From: Gammaproteobacteria bacterium
GTDB lineage: Bacteria; Pseudomonadota; Gammaproteobacteria; Steroidobacterales; GCA-2729495
Reading direction: 5' to 3'
DNA: 54,748 nt
Assembly: GCA_024277915.1 (NCBI GenBank)
Contig: JAJRUG010000012.1
Location: forward strand, 1-54,748
Shown here: in pieces, positions 8,212-16,575 of the stretch
Layout: the number at the start of each line of letters is the position of its first letter
Position numbering within the stretch: the stretch's first letter is position 1
Made by a program: the position numbers and the translations under genes
Notes under the pieces: model-generated
The model's input: only the letters and a program-made list of their open reading frames with translations
Told to the model about the DNA's origin: nothing
Database searches by the model: none

Positions 8212-8961
8212 ATGACCAAGAAAAAAGCATTTCTGATTCACCTTTCCATTAGCACTGCTGTCGTGGGCAGTGTGCTGGCGATAATTTATTTCCTGTGGTA
8301 CCCCGATCCCTATCTGCGGATGTCCGGGGCATTCAAGGTCATTGGCATGCTGGTTGGTGTCGACCTGATTCTGGGGCCATCACTGACACTGATGCTGTAC
8401 AAGCCGAAAAAACCCAGGTTGGTGTTTGATTTATCGGTTATTGCGATCATTCAGCTGTCTGCTTTGATCTACGGCACAGCTTCGATTTATGAGGAGCGGC
8501 CGTATTACATGGTTTTTGTTGTCGATCGGTTTGAAGTCGTGCCGCAGAAAGATATCAACGAGTCGTTGATTGAAGCGGGGGTACTGAAAGCCAAGCCATG
8601 GGCTGCGCCCATTCTCGCTGTTGCACTGCTGCCGCAAGACAGGGATGAGCAGCAGAAGCTATTGATGGAGCTCCTTGAAGGAAAACCGGATATTGAAAGG
8701 CGACCTGAGTATTGGAGCCCTTATGAAGAACATATCGATGCTGTGAGGGCGCGGGCAAAACCTCTGGGTGGACTGAAAGCGGAGGATGAGAAAGTAAAAA
8801 GCAATATTGCCAGGCTGTTTCTGCAATATCCGGAAGACGGGCGGCTGCTCTATCTGCCGGTCAAATGGAGGGGGTATGCATTCACTCTTGTATTTGATGG
8901 TGTTACTTTTTCACCAGTCGAGACCATTCTTGTTGATCCCTGGGATTTAGACACATCATAG
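8212..8961 (+). CDS. TfpX/TfpZ-like type IV pilin accessory membrane protein
   Basis: A 249-residue membrane protein with about four N-terminal helices. The segments FLWYPDPYL, VDLILGPSLTLMLY, PRLVFDLSVIAIIQLSAL and YGTASIYEERPYYMVFVVDRFEVV match the TfpX/TfpZ family, members of which help assemble or modify type IV pilins in species where they neighbour the pilin gene. No pilin lies next to it here, so that role is uncertain. The start at 8212 (MTKKKAF) is preferred over an upstream one overlapping the GST gene. Its stop codon directly abuts the next gene. Confidence 0.75.
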   Translation: MTKKKAFLIHLSISTAVVGSVLAIIYFLWYPDPYLRMSGAFKVIGMLVGVDLILGPSLTLMLYKPKKPRLVFDLSVIAIIQLSALIYGTASIYEERPYYMVFVVDRFEVVPQKDINESLIEAGVLKAKPWAAPILAVALLPQDRDEQQKLLMELLEGKPDIERRPEYWSPYEEHIDAVRARAKPLGGLKAEDEKVKSNIARLFLQYPEDGRLLYLPVKWRGYAFTLVFDGVTFSPVETILVDPWDLDTS

Positions 8962-9513
8962 TTGGCTACTGTATTTCTCATCTTTGTCATTTTTCTGGTT
9001 CTCGCGGCCATAGTTCTCTACAACCGGCTGGTGAGAGATCGTAACCAGGTACGAGCGGGATGGAGCGATATCGATGTGCAGTTGATGCGGCGATACGATC
9101 TGGTACCTCAGCTGGTGGAAGCAGTGAAGGCTTATGCCGGATATGAAAAGGCGATACTGACCACCGTCACCGAGCTGCGTGCACGCAGTGCTGCAGCCAC
9201 ACAGTTATCAGACAAGGCAGCGATCGAGGATGAGATGCAGGTCGGCTTGCATCACCTGATGGTTCTGGCCGAGGACTATCCGGATCTCAAGGCAAGTGAG
9301 AATTTTCTGGCATTGCAGGAAGACCTCACAGAGATAGAGGACTATCTGCAGTATTCGCGGCGATTCTATAATGGTGCTGTGCGAATTCTGAATACTCGTA
9401 TTGAGTCTTTTCCACATTTGCTGATTGCAAAATTTTTCGGGTTTCGGAAAGCGGAGTTTTTTGCAGCCTCGGGTACTGATGTCCGGTCAGCGCCCGAGAT
9501 CGAGTTAAGCTGA
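8962..9513 (+). CDS. LemA family membrane protein
   Basis: A 183-residue LemA protein: an N-terminal membrane helix (VFLIFVIFLVLAAIVLY) followed by a helical bundle with the family's NRLVRDRNQVRAGWSDIDVQL and RRYDLVPQLVEAVKAYA signatures, the long arm facing the periplasm or outer leaflet. It starts with TTG placed exactly after the TAG of the preceding gene, and its own TGA abuts the ATG of the next, implying strict translational coupling. LemA and DUF2207 proteins are a known genomic pair whose joint function is not established. Confidence 0.88.
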   Translation: MATVFLIFVIFLVLAAIVLYNRLVRDRNQVRAGWSDIDVQLMRRYDLVPQLVEAVKAYAGYEKAILTTVTELRARSAAATQLSDKAAIEDEMQVGLHHLMVLAEDYPDLKASENFLALQEDLTEIEDYLQYSRRFYNGAVRILNTRIESFPHLLIAKFFGFRKAEFFAASGTDVRSAPEIELS

Positions 9514-11211
9514 ATGAAACAGTTATTGCTGGTTTGCTTTGGTCTGATCTGGGCATCAGCCGCTATGGTGAATGCCAGTGCTGACGAGCGCATTCTGTCC
9601 TATAACAGCGAGATCACGGTTGCAGCTGATGGCTCGATGACAGTTGTCGAGACTATCCGGGTGCGTGGCGAGGGGCGCAATATTCGCCGCGGGATTTATC
9701 GGGATTTTCCGACGGACTATAAAGACCAGCTTGGCAATCACTACAAGGTATTGTTTGAAGTGCTTGATGTTCGTCGTGATGGCGGTGCCGAGGCTTTCTA
9801 CACCACAAAGCGCCCCAATGGCGTGCGGGTATATGCGGGTCGGAATAATGTGCTCCTTGCTCCTGGTGAATACACCTATACGATTCGATATCTTACGGAT
9901 CGCCAGCTTGGTTTCTTCGATGATCATGATGAGTTGTACTGGAACGTCACCGGGAACGGCTGGGGGTTTCCGATCGACAGTGCCAGTGCGACAGTAATAT
10001 TGCCTGGCGGTATTCCGGGTGCTGCAATCACGATTGAGGGATATACCGGGCGAAAAGGCAGCACCCGCCAGGATGTGACCGGTGATGCGACGGATAGCCG
10101 GGCGATGATCCGGGCGACGGAGTCGCTTGGTGTCGGAGAGGGGCTGACACTGGTAGTTGGCTGGCCGAAAGGGCATGTTGATGAACCGGGTACCGTGGAC
10201 AGGATCGGGTACCTGCTGAAGGACAATCTTGGTTTACTGCTGTCGTTGCTGGTACTTGTGTTGTCCGGATGCTATCTGTACTACGTCTGGTCAAAGTACG
10301 GTCAGGATCCGGAATCCGGGGTGATTTTTCCTCACTATCAACCGCCAAAGGGTTATTCACCTGCATCGGCGCGGTTTATTTCAAAAATGGGTTACGACAA
10401 CAAAACACTGACGGCCGCGGTGATCAATCTTGCAGTGAAGGGGTATATCGAGATTGATGATACGGGGGACGACTATGTATTGACGAAGCAGGCTTCCAGA
10501 GAGCCGCTCGCACCCGGTGAGAAGGTGCTGTATACAAAACTGTTTGCCGAAGGGTCGGAGCTTGCGCTGGACAGCAAGAACCACGCACAAATTTCTTTGG
10601 CCCGGACTCACCACAATATCGCACTGAAAAAGAACTATGAAAAAATCTATTTTTTCATCAATTCGCCGCTATTGCTTCCATCCTTGCTGCTGTCGATGGC
10701 CGTTGCAGTGGGTATTGGGATTACCGGTCTTGGTGTACCGGCTGTGATCGCGGTTTTCGTGGCAAACTTCTTTCTTCATGGTGTTTTTTACTATCTGATG
10801 CGGGCGCCGACACAAAGAGGGCGCCGGTTGCTTGATAAGCTTGAGGGTTTCAAGTTGTATCTTGAAGTGGCCGAGCAGGAAGATCTTGATCTCCGTAACC
10901 CGCCGGAGAAAACACCCGAGTTATTCGAGCGTTATTTACCGTTTGCATTGGCACTTGGCGTGGAGCAGGCCTGGTCGGCTCAGTTTGCCAGTGTGTTTTC
11001 GGCTTTGCAGGCTGGGGGCAATGATTATCATCCTCACTGGTACCGTGGCCATTTCAACTCCATGCAACTGGGTAATTTTGCCGACAATGTTGGCAGCTCT
11101 CTCGACTCGGCAATCTCTTTAGCATCGGTTGCACCGGGCTCGTCTTCCGGCGGCGGAGGCGGGGGATTTTCCGGAGGCGGGGGAGGCGGCGGAGGTGGTG
11201 GTGGCTGGTAG
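9514..11211 (+). CDS. DUF2207 membrane protein with glycine-rich tail
   Basis: A 565-residue protein: signal peptide, a DUF2207 extracytoplasmic domain ([20 protein letters not shown] at the start), a membrane helix near residues 230-255, a cytoplasmic domain, two more helices near 385-430 and a C-terminal tail of almost pure glycine ending in GGGGW. This architecture is typical of DUF2207 proteins that follow LemA genes. Biochemical function is unknown; a role in envelope homeostasis is only suggested by the co-occurrence. The start codon immediately follows the lemA stop. Confidence 0.88.
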   Translation: MKQLLLVCFGLIWASAAMVNASADERILSYNSEITVAADGSMTVVETIRVRGEGRNIRRGIYRDFPTDYKDQLGNHYKVLFEVLDVRRDGGAEAFYTTKRPNGVRVYAGRNNVLLAPGEYTYTIRYLTDRQLGFFDDHDELYWNVTGNGWGFPIDSASATVILPGGIPGAAITIEGYTGRKGSTRQDVTGDATDSRAMIRATESLGVGEGLTLVVGWPKGHVDEPGTVDRIGYLLKDNLGLLLSLLVLVLSGCYLYYVWSKYGQDPESGVIFPHYQPPKGYSPASARFISKMGYDNKTLTAAVINLAVKGYIEIDDTGDDYVLTKQASREPLAPGEKVLYTKLFAEGSELALDSKNHAQISLARTHHNIALKKNYEKIYFFINSPLLLPSLLLSMAVAVGIGITGLGVPAVIAVFVANFFLHGVFYYLMRAPTQRGRRLLDKLEGFKLYLEVAEQEDLDLRNPPEKTPELFERYLPFALALGVEQAWSAQFASVFSALQAGGNDYHPHWYRGHFNSMQLGNFADNVGSSLDSAISLASVAPGSSSGGGGGGFSGGGGGGGGGGGW

Positions 11212-11220
11212 GGCGCAGTC

Positions 11221-11269
11221 TTGACTGATGTGATGAGAATGCGCATAATCTATGCGCATAGATTATGCG
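11221..11269 (+). promoter_or_regulatory. ccdAB promoter with perfect 28-bp palindromic operator
   Basis: TTGACT (11221-11226) and CATAAT (11244-11249) form a good sigma-70 promoter with a 17-base spacer. A perfect palindrome runs from 11242 to 11269 (each half CGCATAATCTATGC on its strand), covering the -10 box and the expected transcription start. The CcdA-CcdB complex of known systems represses its own promoter, and this palindrome is the obvious operator. Confidence 0.75.
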
Positions 11270-11282
11270 TGGTAAGAGCCTC

Positions 11283-11528
11283 ATGAAGCAACTTTTCGAT
11301 AGCAAAGCGGCAAAACAGGCTGCTAATCTGAGTATTAACAGTGACTTGTTAATGAAGGCAAAGGGCCTGAATATCAATCTTTCTGCCACTCTGGAACAAG
11401 CGCTCCGCGAGAGGCTCAGAGAGCAGGCGCGTTCTGACTGGGTGCAAAACAACAAGAACGCCATTGATTCTTATAATGCTTCTGTTGATGCGAACGGTAT
11501 ATTCGGGGAGGAATACCGGAGCTTCTAG
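11283..11528 (+). CDS. ccdA: CcdA-like antitoxin
   Basis: An 81-residue protein with the N-terminal ribbon-helix-helix DNA-binding half (NLSINSDLLMKAKGLNINLS) and the acidic, flexible C-terminal half that binds CcdB (WVQNNKNAIDSYNASVDANG, then IFGEEYRSF). This pattern matches CcdA closely. The ATG at 11283 is used because GGTAAGAG precedes it; an in-frame ATG at 11265 lies inside the operator palindrome. The toxin gene begins one base after the stop codon. Confidence 0.93.
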   Translation: MKQLFDSKAAKQAANLSINSDLLMKAKGLNINLSATLEQALRERLREQARSDWVQNNKNAIDSYNASVDANGIFGEEYRSF

Positions 11529-11529
11529 A

Positions 11530-11841
11530 ATGAGTCAGTTTTCAGTTTATCCAAATCCGAACAAGGAAACAGCCGGTGTAATTCCGTACTTCGTTGATGT
11601 TCAGAATAAGTTGCTTGAGAACCTGTCTACGCGGATTGTGATTCCGCTGGCAAGTAGCACCGGGGATAACGTGATCGAGCATCTATGCCCGATAGTCCGG
11701 GTGGAAAACCGTCCTTGTGTGTTACTGACACCACAGATTGCGTGTATTCCCGTATCGGTTCTGCAAACCCCGGTATGTTCCGTTGAGAATCAACGCTACG
11801 AAATTCTTAACGCGCTGGATTTTGCGATCACGGGTATCTGA
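11530..11841 (+). CDS. ccdB: CcdB-like DNA gyrase toxin with altered C-terminus
   Basis: A 103-residue CcdB homologue: QFSVYPN at the start, FVDVQNKLL, RIVIPLAS and CIPVSVL align with the F-plasmid toxin, which traps gyrase on DNA through its last three residues Trp-Gly-Ile. Here the protein ends in AITGI, so the tryptophan position is threonine. The chain is otherwise full length. Loss of that tryptophan weakens poisoning in the plasmid protein, so this chromosomal copy may be attenuated or have a changed target interaction; that is inference. Confidence 0.92.
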   Translation: MSQFSVYPNPNKETAGVIPYFVDVQNKLLENLSTRIVIPLASSTGDNVIEHLCPIVRVENRPCVLLTPQIACIPVSVLQTPVCSVENQRYEILNALDFAITGI

Positions 11842-11845
11842 CAGG

Positions 11846-12883
11846 CTAGAGGCAGGTTTTCAGCTTCGGCATCACTTCTGCTGCAAATAATCTGGTTTGC
11901 TCGACTAACCCGGCTTGTCGCTCCCCGTGCGGGTGAGGAACAGGCGAGCCTCCAAGTACATATACGTGATCGAGTCCCATTTCGATGAGCGGCTGCAAAC
12001 GATCGATACATTTTTGCGGTGGCCCGCAAATCGAAAACCAGTCGATAAAATCATTGTCCACCAGCTCAAGGTGTGATCCTTCTTCCTGGGCATGGTGCGT
12101 CATGTCGTATTGCTGTTGCATTTTGATTGCCAGGGTTTTCAGTTGCGGTGGCAGGTGATCAACAGGTGCATTTTTGATGCCGGCAAAATGGGCGACCATA
12201 CCGGCAATCATTTTCCCCAACTGAATCGCACGCTGTTCATCCGGGTCGCATACCACATTGATGAATGCGCCGACATTCAGTGAGCTTCGGTCACGGCCGG
12301 TTTCTGCGAGGCGCTGGTTCAGGGTATCGAGTGCCCACTGCAGGCGCTCGGGGGCGCTGCCGACAGCAAAGCTGATTCGGTCGGCAACATCGGCGGCCAT
12401 GCGAATGGTTTTGGGGCCAGTGCAGGCGATATCAACAGGTGCAGGTGGAATGATGGCCGGGTCCAGCCAGCGCAGTCCACTGTGCTTTTCACCCAGGTCG
12501 ACTTCCTCACCGCGCATATAGGCGCTAATGTTTTCTACATAGCGCTTTAGTTGCGCAGTCGTCGCATTTTTCCTGCCGATATGTGCTGCCGACGAATCAC
12601 CGCGCCCGATCACACAGATAGCGCGGTTACCGGATTCCTGTTGCAGGCTTGCGATGGCCGTTGCAGTCACAGCGGCATCACGGGTGACGGGATTGGTCAC
12701 TCCGGTACCCAGATGCAGCGTGGTTGTTGCTGCAGCAGCGAGGTTCAGTTGCCCGTATGGATCGGGACTAAGATTCTGCGTGTCGGGACAGAGCAGGTAG
12801 TCGAACCCCATGGCTTCGATCTCTACCGCCAGTCCGGGTGTGTAGCCTGGAGAGGCTTCCATGACAATTCCGAATTCGGTCAT
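11846..12883 (-). CDS. LLM-class flavin/F420-dependent oxidoreductase
   Basis: A 345-residue luciferase-like (bacterial luciferase/F420 reductase fold) monooxygenase or dehydrogenase. Seen are the TIM-barrel strands LLCPDT, LHLGTGVTNPVTRDAAVTA and ICVIGRGDSSAAHIG, the last resembling the cofactor-binding stretch of F420-dependent LLM enzymes. The window also encodes F420 synthesis (37-43 kb), so F420 is a likely cofactor, though FMN cannot be excluded. Its start overlaps the end of the sortase-system kinase gene by 4 bases (ATGA), making it the third gene of that operon; that linkage is unexpected. It converges on ccdB with a 4-base gap. Confidence 0.85.
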   Translation of the reverse strand: MTEFGIVMEASPGYTPGLAVEIEAMGFDYLLCPDTQNLSPDPYGQLNLAAAATTTLHLGTGVTNPVTRDAAVTATAIASLQQESGNRAICVIGRGDSSAAHIGRKNATTAQLKRYVENISAYMRGEEVDLGEKHSGLRWLDPAIIPPAPVDIACTGPKTIRMAADVADRISFAVGSAPERLQWALDTLNQRLAETGRDRSSLNVGAFINVVCDPDEQRAIQLGKMIAGMVAHFAGIKNAPVDHLPPQLKTLAIKMQQQYDMTHHAQEEGSHLELVDNDFIDWFSICGPPQKCIDRLQPLIEMGLDHVYVLGGSPVPHPHGERQAGLVEQTRLFAAEVMPKLKTCL

Positions 12884-14925
12884 GTTGTTGTCCTGCTGTT
12901 ACTGAGCGGGAGTGTGATGGTGAAGCACACGCCTGCGTCATTTTCGAGATTCCGCGCAGCAACGCTGCCCTGATGAAAGTTCACGACCAATCTTACTATG
13001 GTCAGACCGAGCCCAAGATGCGGTTTGTCATCTTTGTTCATTCTTATTGATACCATTGAGTCGAAGAGCTGCATGCCCATTGCTTCAGGTAAGGGCGGCC
13101 CGTCATTGGAAACTGTAATTTCGGCGTCACCATCACGTTCGGCAAGTTTGAACAGAATTCTGCCTTCGTCCGGGCAAAAATCGGCAGCGTTGTCCATGAG
13201 CTTGTCCAGCATCTGTGCCAGTAGCTCGGGCGATGCCTCAATGCTGAGCAATTGTTCTGTTATCTCGAGGTCAATGGTTTGATCGGAGTAGGCAGTACGA
13301 TACCCGGCTACGTTGCTATGGAGAAAATCGTTGAGCAACAGGAGTTCCTTATCAGCAGATTCAATACTCTCCTCAACCCGGCTGGCGGAACTCATTGCAT
13401 TAAGGATATGGCTCAGACGAGCGCTGCCCTGCCGCGCCCGGTCGAGGGTGTTCCGGGTCTGTCGCTCGGTTTGAGTCTGTTCAAGATTATCGAGAGAGCT
13501 TCTGACTACTGCCAACGGTGTACGCAACTCATGTGAGAGTTTGGATGAAAGTGTTCGCAGGTATTCCGTGTACTCGTGGACACGGCTCAATAGCTCACCA
13601 AAGCTGCGGCCCAGGTCCCCGAGTTCATCGCCTCCCCATTGCTTCGGGAACTTGCCCGAAAGACTGCCATCGGGTGTCATCACTGCGGTCACATTATTGC
13701 TGAGCCGGCGAATACGGAATGACAGCCAGCTTGCGTATGCGACGAGCCCGAAACCAATAATCAATGTCGCGACCAGGGTAATCAGCAGCAGGCGGGTCAT
13801 TGCTGTATTAGTGAGTGACAGAACCTCATCGCTGGTTTGTTCTGCAACCACCGCACCAACGATGGTTTCATTTCTGATGACCGGAAATGCAGCGCTGACG
13901 ATTGCGCCATCGCTTCCGTCGCCCCGGGTATACCAGGCTGCCTGATTGTTCCCGTTCAACGCAGCCAGAATTTCCTCCCGTATGAGTTTTCCCTGGCGAG
14001 GTGTTCCGTATTGGCTGGCGATGGAGGGGGCATCCATGAGCCACCGATAGAGTGCCCCGAGTAGCCATGTGCCTGACAGCCCGGTTTCCGTGGCTGCTGA
14101 TTTCCGGTCGGGTGTACCGGTAGATACCCGTAGCCAATGTTCGGTATCGACCACTGACAGGTGCAGGTTCTCCTGCGGAAATAGCTGCAGCACCGAAGCC
14201 AGCGGGACACTCTGGTGAATGATTTTTCCGGGCAGGCCTGACGGGTGCATGCTGCCTGTCCAGTATCCGGGCGCAGCGCTATCGACCACAGCAAAACCGA
14301 GACGGTCTCCCAGCATTGCTGCCGGGAGGCTGAGTTCCAGCTGATATCCGGAATCTGTGTCTCGCCATGCGCCGCGAATTCGTGAATCTGTTATCAGCTG
14401 GTCGCCGAGCAGGCTTCGTGCACTCAGCTCACCCGGTGCTTCGGGTGTTAGCCAGAAGTATTGTGTCGCTCCATTATCGATGAGCGCAAGCAGGATATAG
14501 TCTCCGTTCGCAATACCGGGTAGCGAAGGGTTGTGATAGCTGACTGTGGTATCCGCCACATCGAAATAGAGCCATGTGGTTGCAGCATTGGTTGCTGCGT
14601 AGAAGTTGACCCGGCCGGAAAAATTCTGAAAATCATCGCTGGCATTGCGCCATTCATCGGGGTATCCGTCTGCAATCGCATGCCCGTTGAAAACATGGTT
14701 GTATAGTGTGGAGCCGGTTCGTTCCGGCTCTTCGGCAACAACCAGTTCATCGACCAGCTCCGGACGCGCATTGATGGTCATTGCGACAGCTCGTGCGGTG
14801 GACAACAGTGCCTGTTGTTGTCCTTGTCGCAGCACTGTTTCCATATCTTTTATGTAGGTGCAACCTGCCCAGGGAAGACAGAGAGCGAGCAGGCTGACCA
14901 GGATGAGCTGAAGGCGCAGCCTCAT
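12880..14925 (-). CDS. Proteobacterial dedicated sortase system histidine kinase
   Basis: A 681-residue membrane kinase. The N-terminus is a membrane anchor, followed by a very large periplasmic sensor (about residues 30-370; segments such as WLYFDVADTTVSYHNP suggest a carbohydrate-binding-like beta sandwich), a membrane helix (about 375-400), HAMP, the His box (KLSHELRTPLAVVRSSLDNL) and a HATPase domain (LDKLMDNAADF, GLGLTIVRLV). Length, architecture and neighbours match the kinase of the dedicated sortase systems of marine proteobacteria. The gene overlaps the regulator upstream and the LLM oxidoreductase downstream by 4 bases each. Identification rests on remembered family features. Confidence 0.85.
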   Translation of the reverse strand: MRLRLQLILVSLLALCLPWAGCTYIKDMETVLRQGQQQALLSTARAVAMTINARPELVDELVVAEEPERTGSTLYNHVFNGHAIADGYPDEWRNASDDFQNFSGRVNFYAATNAATTWLYFDVADTTVSYHNPSLPGIANGDYILLALIDNGATQYFWLTPEAPGELSARSLLGDQLITDSRIRGAWRDTDSGYQLELSLPAAMLGDRLGFAVVDSAAPGYWTGSMHPSGLPGKIIHQSVPLASVLQLFPQENLHLSVVDTEHWLRVSTGTPDRKSAATETGLSGTWLLGALYRWLMDAPSIASQYGTPRQGKLIREEILAALNGNNQAAWYTRGDGSDGAIVSAAFPVIRNETIVGAVVAEQTSDEVLSLTNTAMTRLLLITLVATLIIGFGLVAYASWLSFRIRRLSNNVTAVMTPDGSLSGKFPKQWGGDELGDLGRSFGELLSRVHEYTEYLRTLSSKLSHELRTPLAVVRSSLDNLEQTQTERQTRNTLDRARQGSARLSHILNAMSSASRVEESIESADKELLLLNDFLHSNVAGYRTAYSDQTIDLEITEQLLSIEASPELLAQMLDKLMDNAADFCPDEGRILFKLAERDGDAEITVSNDGPPLPEAMGMQLFDSMVSIRMNKDDKPHLGLGLTIVRLVVNFHQGSVAARNLENDAGVCFTITLPLSNSRTTT

Positions 14926-15620
14926 TCGGTCTCCGGCCGCCAGCGATAGCCCATTCCGTATTCTGTCTGGATAGGATCGGCTGTTGCATCAACTTCGCGG
15001 ATTTTGCTTCGTATCCGTTTGATCATTGAAGTGACCGTGTTTTCCTCCACGACCATTTTTCCGGCTTCCATCAACTGGTCACGGGTTTTCAAATGACCTG
15101 GGTACCGGGCAAGTGCTGCCACAATCCAGCATTCGGTAACAGTCAGATCGATCAGCTGATTGTTCCACGAGGCTGTCGCACAGTCCATGTCAATCTCCAG
15201 TGGACCCTGCCGGATGGTTCCGGCATCACCGGAGGTGGTATCGCGTGCCTCGATTCTCCGGAACAATGCATTCACGCGCGCCATCAGGTGTACCAGAGAG
15301 ATGTCCTTGGTCAGGTAGTCATCTGCTTCAAGCCGCAATCCCGATACCTTGTCCGCATCGCTGTCCCGTGCTGTGAGAAAGATGATGGGCAAGGCGGTCG
15401 AACGCTGGCGCAACAGCCGGCATAGCTCAAACCCCCCTTCCGGCTCTTCGCCCAGGCCGATATCGATAATGACCAGATCCGGGAGCCGTTGTTCGAAGCC
15501 GGCCACAGCCGTGGCACGATCCGGGTAGTGAACAACCCGGTAACCCTGCTGCCGGAAGGCATCCTGGTAGTTGGCAGCCAATGCTGCCTCATCTTCGACA
15601 ATCGCGATCAGTTTGGGCAT
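14922..15620 (-). CDS. pdsR: Proteobacterial dedicated sortase system response regulator
   Basis: A 232-residue OmpR-like regulator: receiver with acidic residues at 9-11, phosphoacceptor Asp53 (VIIDIGLG) and switch Lys in YLTKDIS, then a winged helix ending MGYRWRPETE. The receiver start MPKLIAIVEDEAALAANYQDA and the C-terminal end fit the regulator class that accompanies dedicated sortases. It is the first gene of the regulator-kinase-oxidoreductase operon. A strong minus-strand terminator 20 bases upstream separates it from pdsO. The 37-bp inverted repeat at 16477-16513 is a candidate target. Confidence 0.85.
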   Translation of the reverse strand: MPKLIAIVEDEAALAANYQDAFRQQGYRVVHYPDRATAVAGFEQRLPDLVIIDIGLGEEPEGGFELCRLLRQRSTALPIIFLTARDSDADKVSGLRLEADDYLTKDISLVHLMARVNALFRRIEARDTTSGDAGTIRQGPLEIDMDCATASWNNQLIDLTVTECWIVAALARYPGHLKTRDQLMEAGKMVVEENTVTSMIKRIRSKIREVDATADPIQTEYGMGYRWRPETE

Positions 15621-15638
15621 GGGGGGATATTAACACCG

Positions 15639-15667
15639 AAAAAAAGGGGGGCAGTATTCTGCCCCCC
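15639..15667 (-). terminator. Rho-independent terminator between pdsO and pdsR
   Basis: GGGGGGCAG (15646-15654) and CTGCCCCCC (15659-15667) form a perfect 9-bp stem with a TATT loop; seven A's at 15639-15645 give a T-run on the minus strand. It ends the pdsO transcript, so pdsR probably has its own promoter or is reached by read-through. Confidence 0.9.
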
Positions 15668-15693
15668 AAGCCCTGGAGATACGACAACATTAT

Positions 15694-16410
15694 TCAGGGC
15701 CTGGTTGTGCGAGCCACGCTTGCATCGTTGATCGAGGGGAGCAGTTCGATCGTGACGCGCCGTTCCAGAGCGTAAGCGTCATAGTCTTTTTCAGCAGCCT
15801 GAGACTGGCTGGCGCCGAAGCTCCGGGTGGTGATTCGAGTTCTGGGTACACCCCAGGCTTCGAATAACTCGGTGATGCTTTCCACTCGCTGGGCGGAAAG
15901 CTGCTCGTTGTAAGTATCATCACCACGGGGGTCGGCATAACCGCTGAGCAGCAGGTTCATACTGGGCTGCTCGGCGAGAAACTGGGCGAGTTGCGAAATA
16001 CGATTCTCACTGTCGGCCAGCAGTGCGCTTTCTCCTGTGTGGAATAACACCTGAAACTTCAGGGTCTCGGAGGCAAGACGCTGGTATCGGGCAGTTGTTT
16101 CGGCAGCATCCAGAATTTTTCGCTCAAGCTTGAGCTGTTTGTTTTTACTGGTGAGTTGTACGTCTTGCAGGTCTTGTTCCAGGCTGTCGTATTCATAGCC
16201 CTTGGCAACATTCTCACCCAGCCACATGCTGGCGATTGCACCCGCAAATAATCCGATTGGTCCACCCAGAGCCCCGCCGACCACTGCAGTGCCGGTAAAG
16301 AGCGCGGCTCTTTTGCCTTCATGTGTTTCGGGTTCGGCGATGCTGATGCCGGGTAGTAACAATGACAGTGTTAAAGCGAGCAGTGTGGTAGTCGTTTGCA
16401 CTATTTTCAT
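15694..16410 (-). CDS. pdsO: Sortase-associated OmpA-like protein PdsO
   Basis: A 238-residue exported protein: signal peptide (MKIVQTTTTLLALTLSLLLP), a glycine-rich hydrophobic segment (VVGGALGGPIGLFAGAIASM), a predicted coiled coil (about residues 70-110) and a C-terminal OmpA/MotB peptidoglycan-binding domain (LSGYADPRGDDTYNEQLSAQ, then RVESI). This arrangement matches PdsO, a regular neighbour of proteobacterial dedicated sortases. AGGA precedes the ATG. It is divergent from the sortase-target gene, with a large inverted repeat in between. It probably anchors to peptidoglycan; its molecular role in the system is not established. Confidence 0.85.
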   Translation of the reverse strand: MKIVQTTTTLLALTLSLLLPGISIAEPETHEGKRAALFTGTAVVGGALGGPIGLFAGAIASMWLGENVAKGYEYDSLEQDLQDVQLTSKNKQLKLERKILDAAETTARYQRLASETLKFQVLFHTGESALLADSENRISQLAQFLAEQPSMNLLLSGYADPRGDDTYNEQLSAQRVESITELFEAWGVPRTRITTRSFGASQSQAAEKDYDAYALERRVTIELLPSINDASVARTTRP

Positions 16411-16476
16411 GATGTCAGTCCTGTATTTATTTGGAGATTGAAAGCATAGGACCGAAAAAAGGAACCGTGGTGATCG

Positions 16477-16513
16477 ATTGTGATGAATTCTGACTGCCAG
16501 AATTCATCACAAT
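16477..16513. promoter_or_regulatory. 37-bp perfect inverted repeat in the pdsO / sortase-target divergent region
   Basis: A 16-base arm (16477-16492, ATTGTGATGAATTCTG) is repeated as its exact reverse complement at 16498-16513 around the spacer ACTGC. It lies 67 bases before pdsO and 63 bases before the target gene. It has no T-run on either side, so an operator is more likely than a terminator. PdsR or a global dimeric regulator could bind it. Confidence 0.6.
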
Positions 16514-16575
16514 GTATCGCCTGTCAGCCATTTTCCAACTGTTTAATGGGCGTGTTATTTACAGGAGGAAGTTCA

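Noticed and set aside
9556-10176. 206-codon minus-strand open frame in the DUF2207 gene
   Set aside because: Shadow of a well-supported DUF2207 domain.
11150-11208. Glycine codon run in the DUF2207 gene considered as a tandem repeat or frameshift
   Set aside because: Glycine-rich tails are normal for this family and the frame stays intact to the stop.
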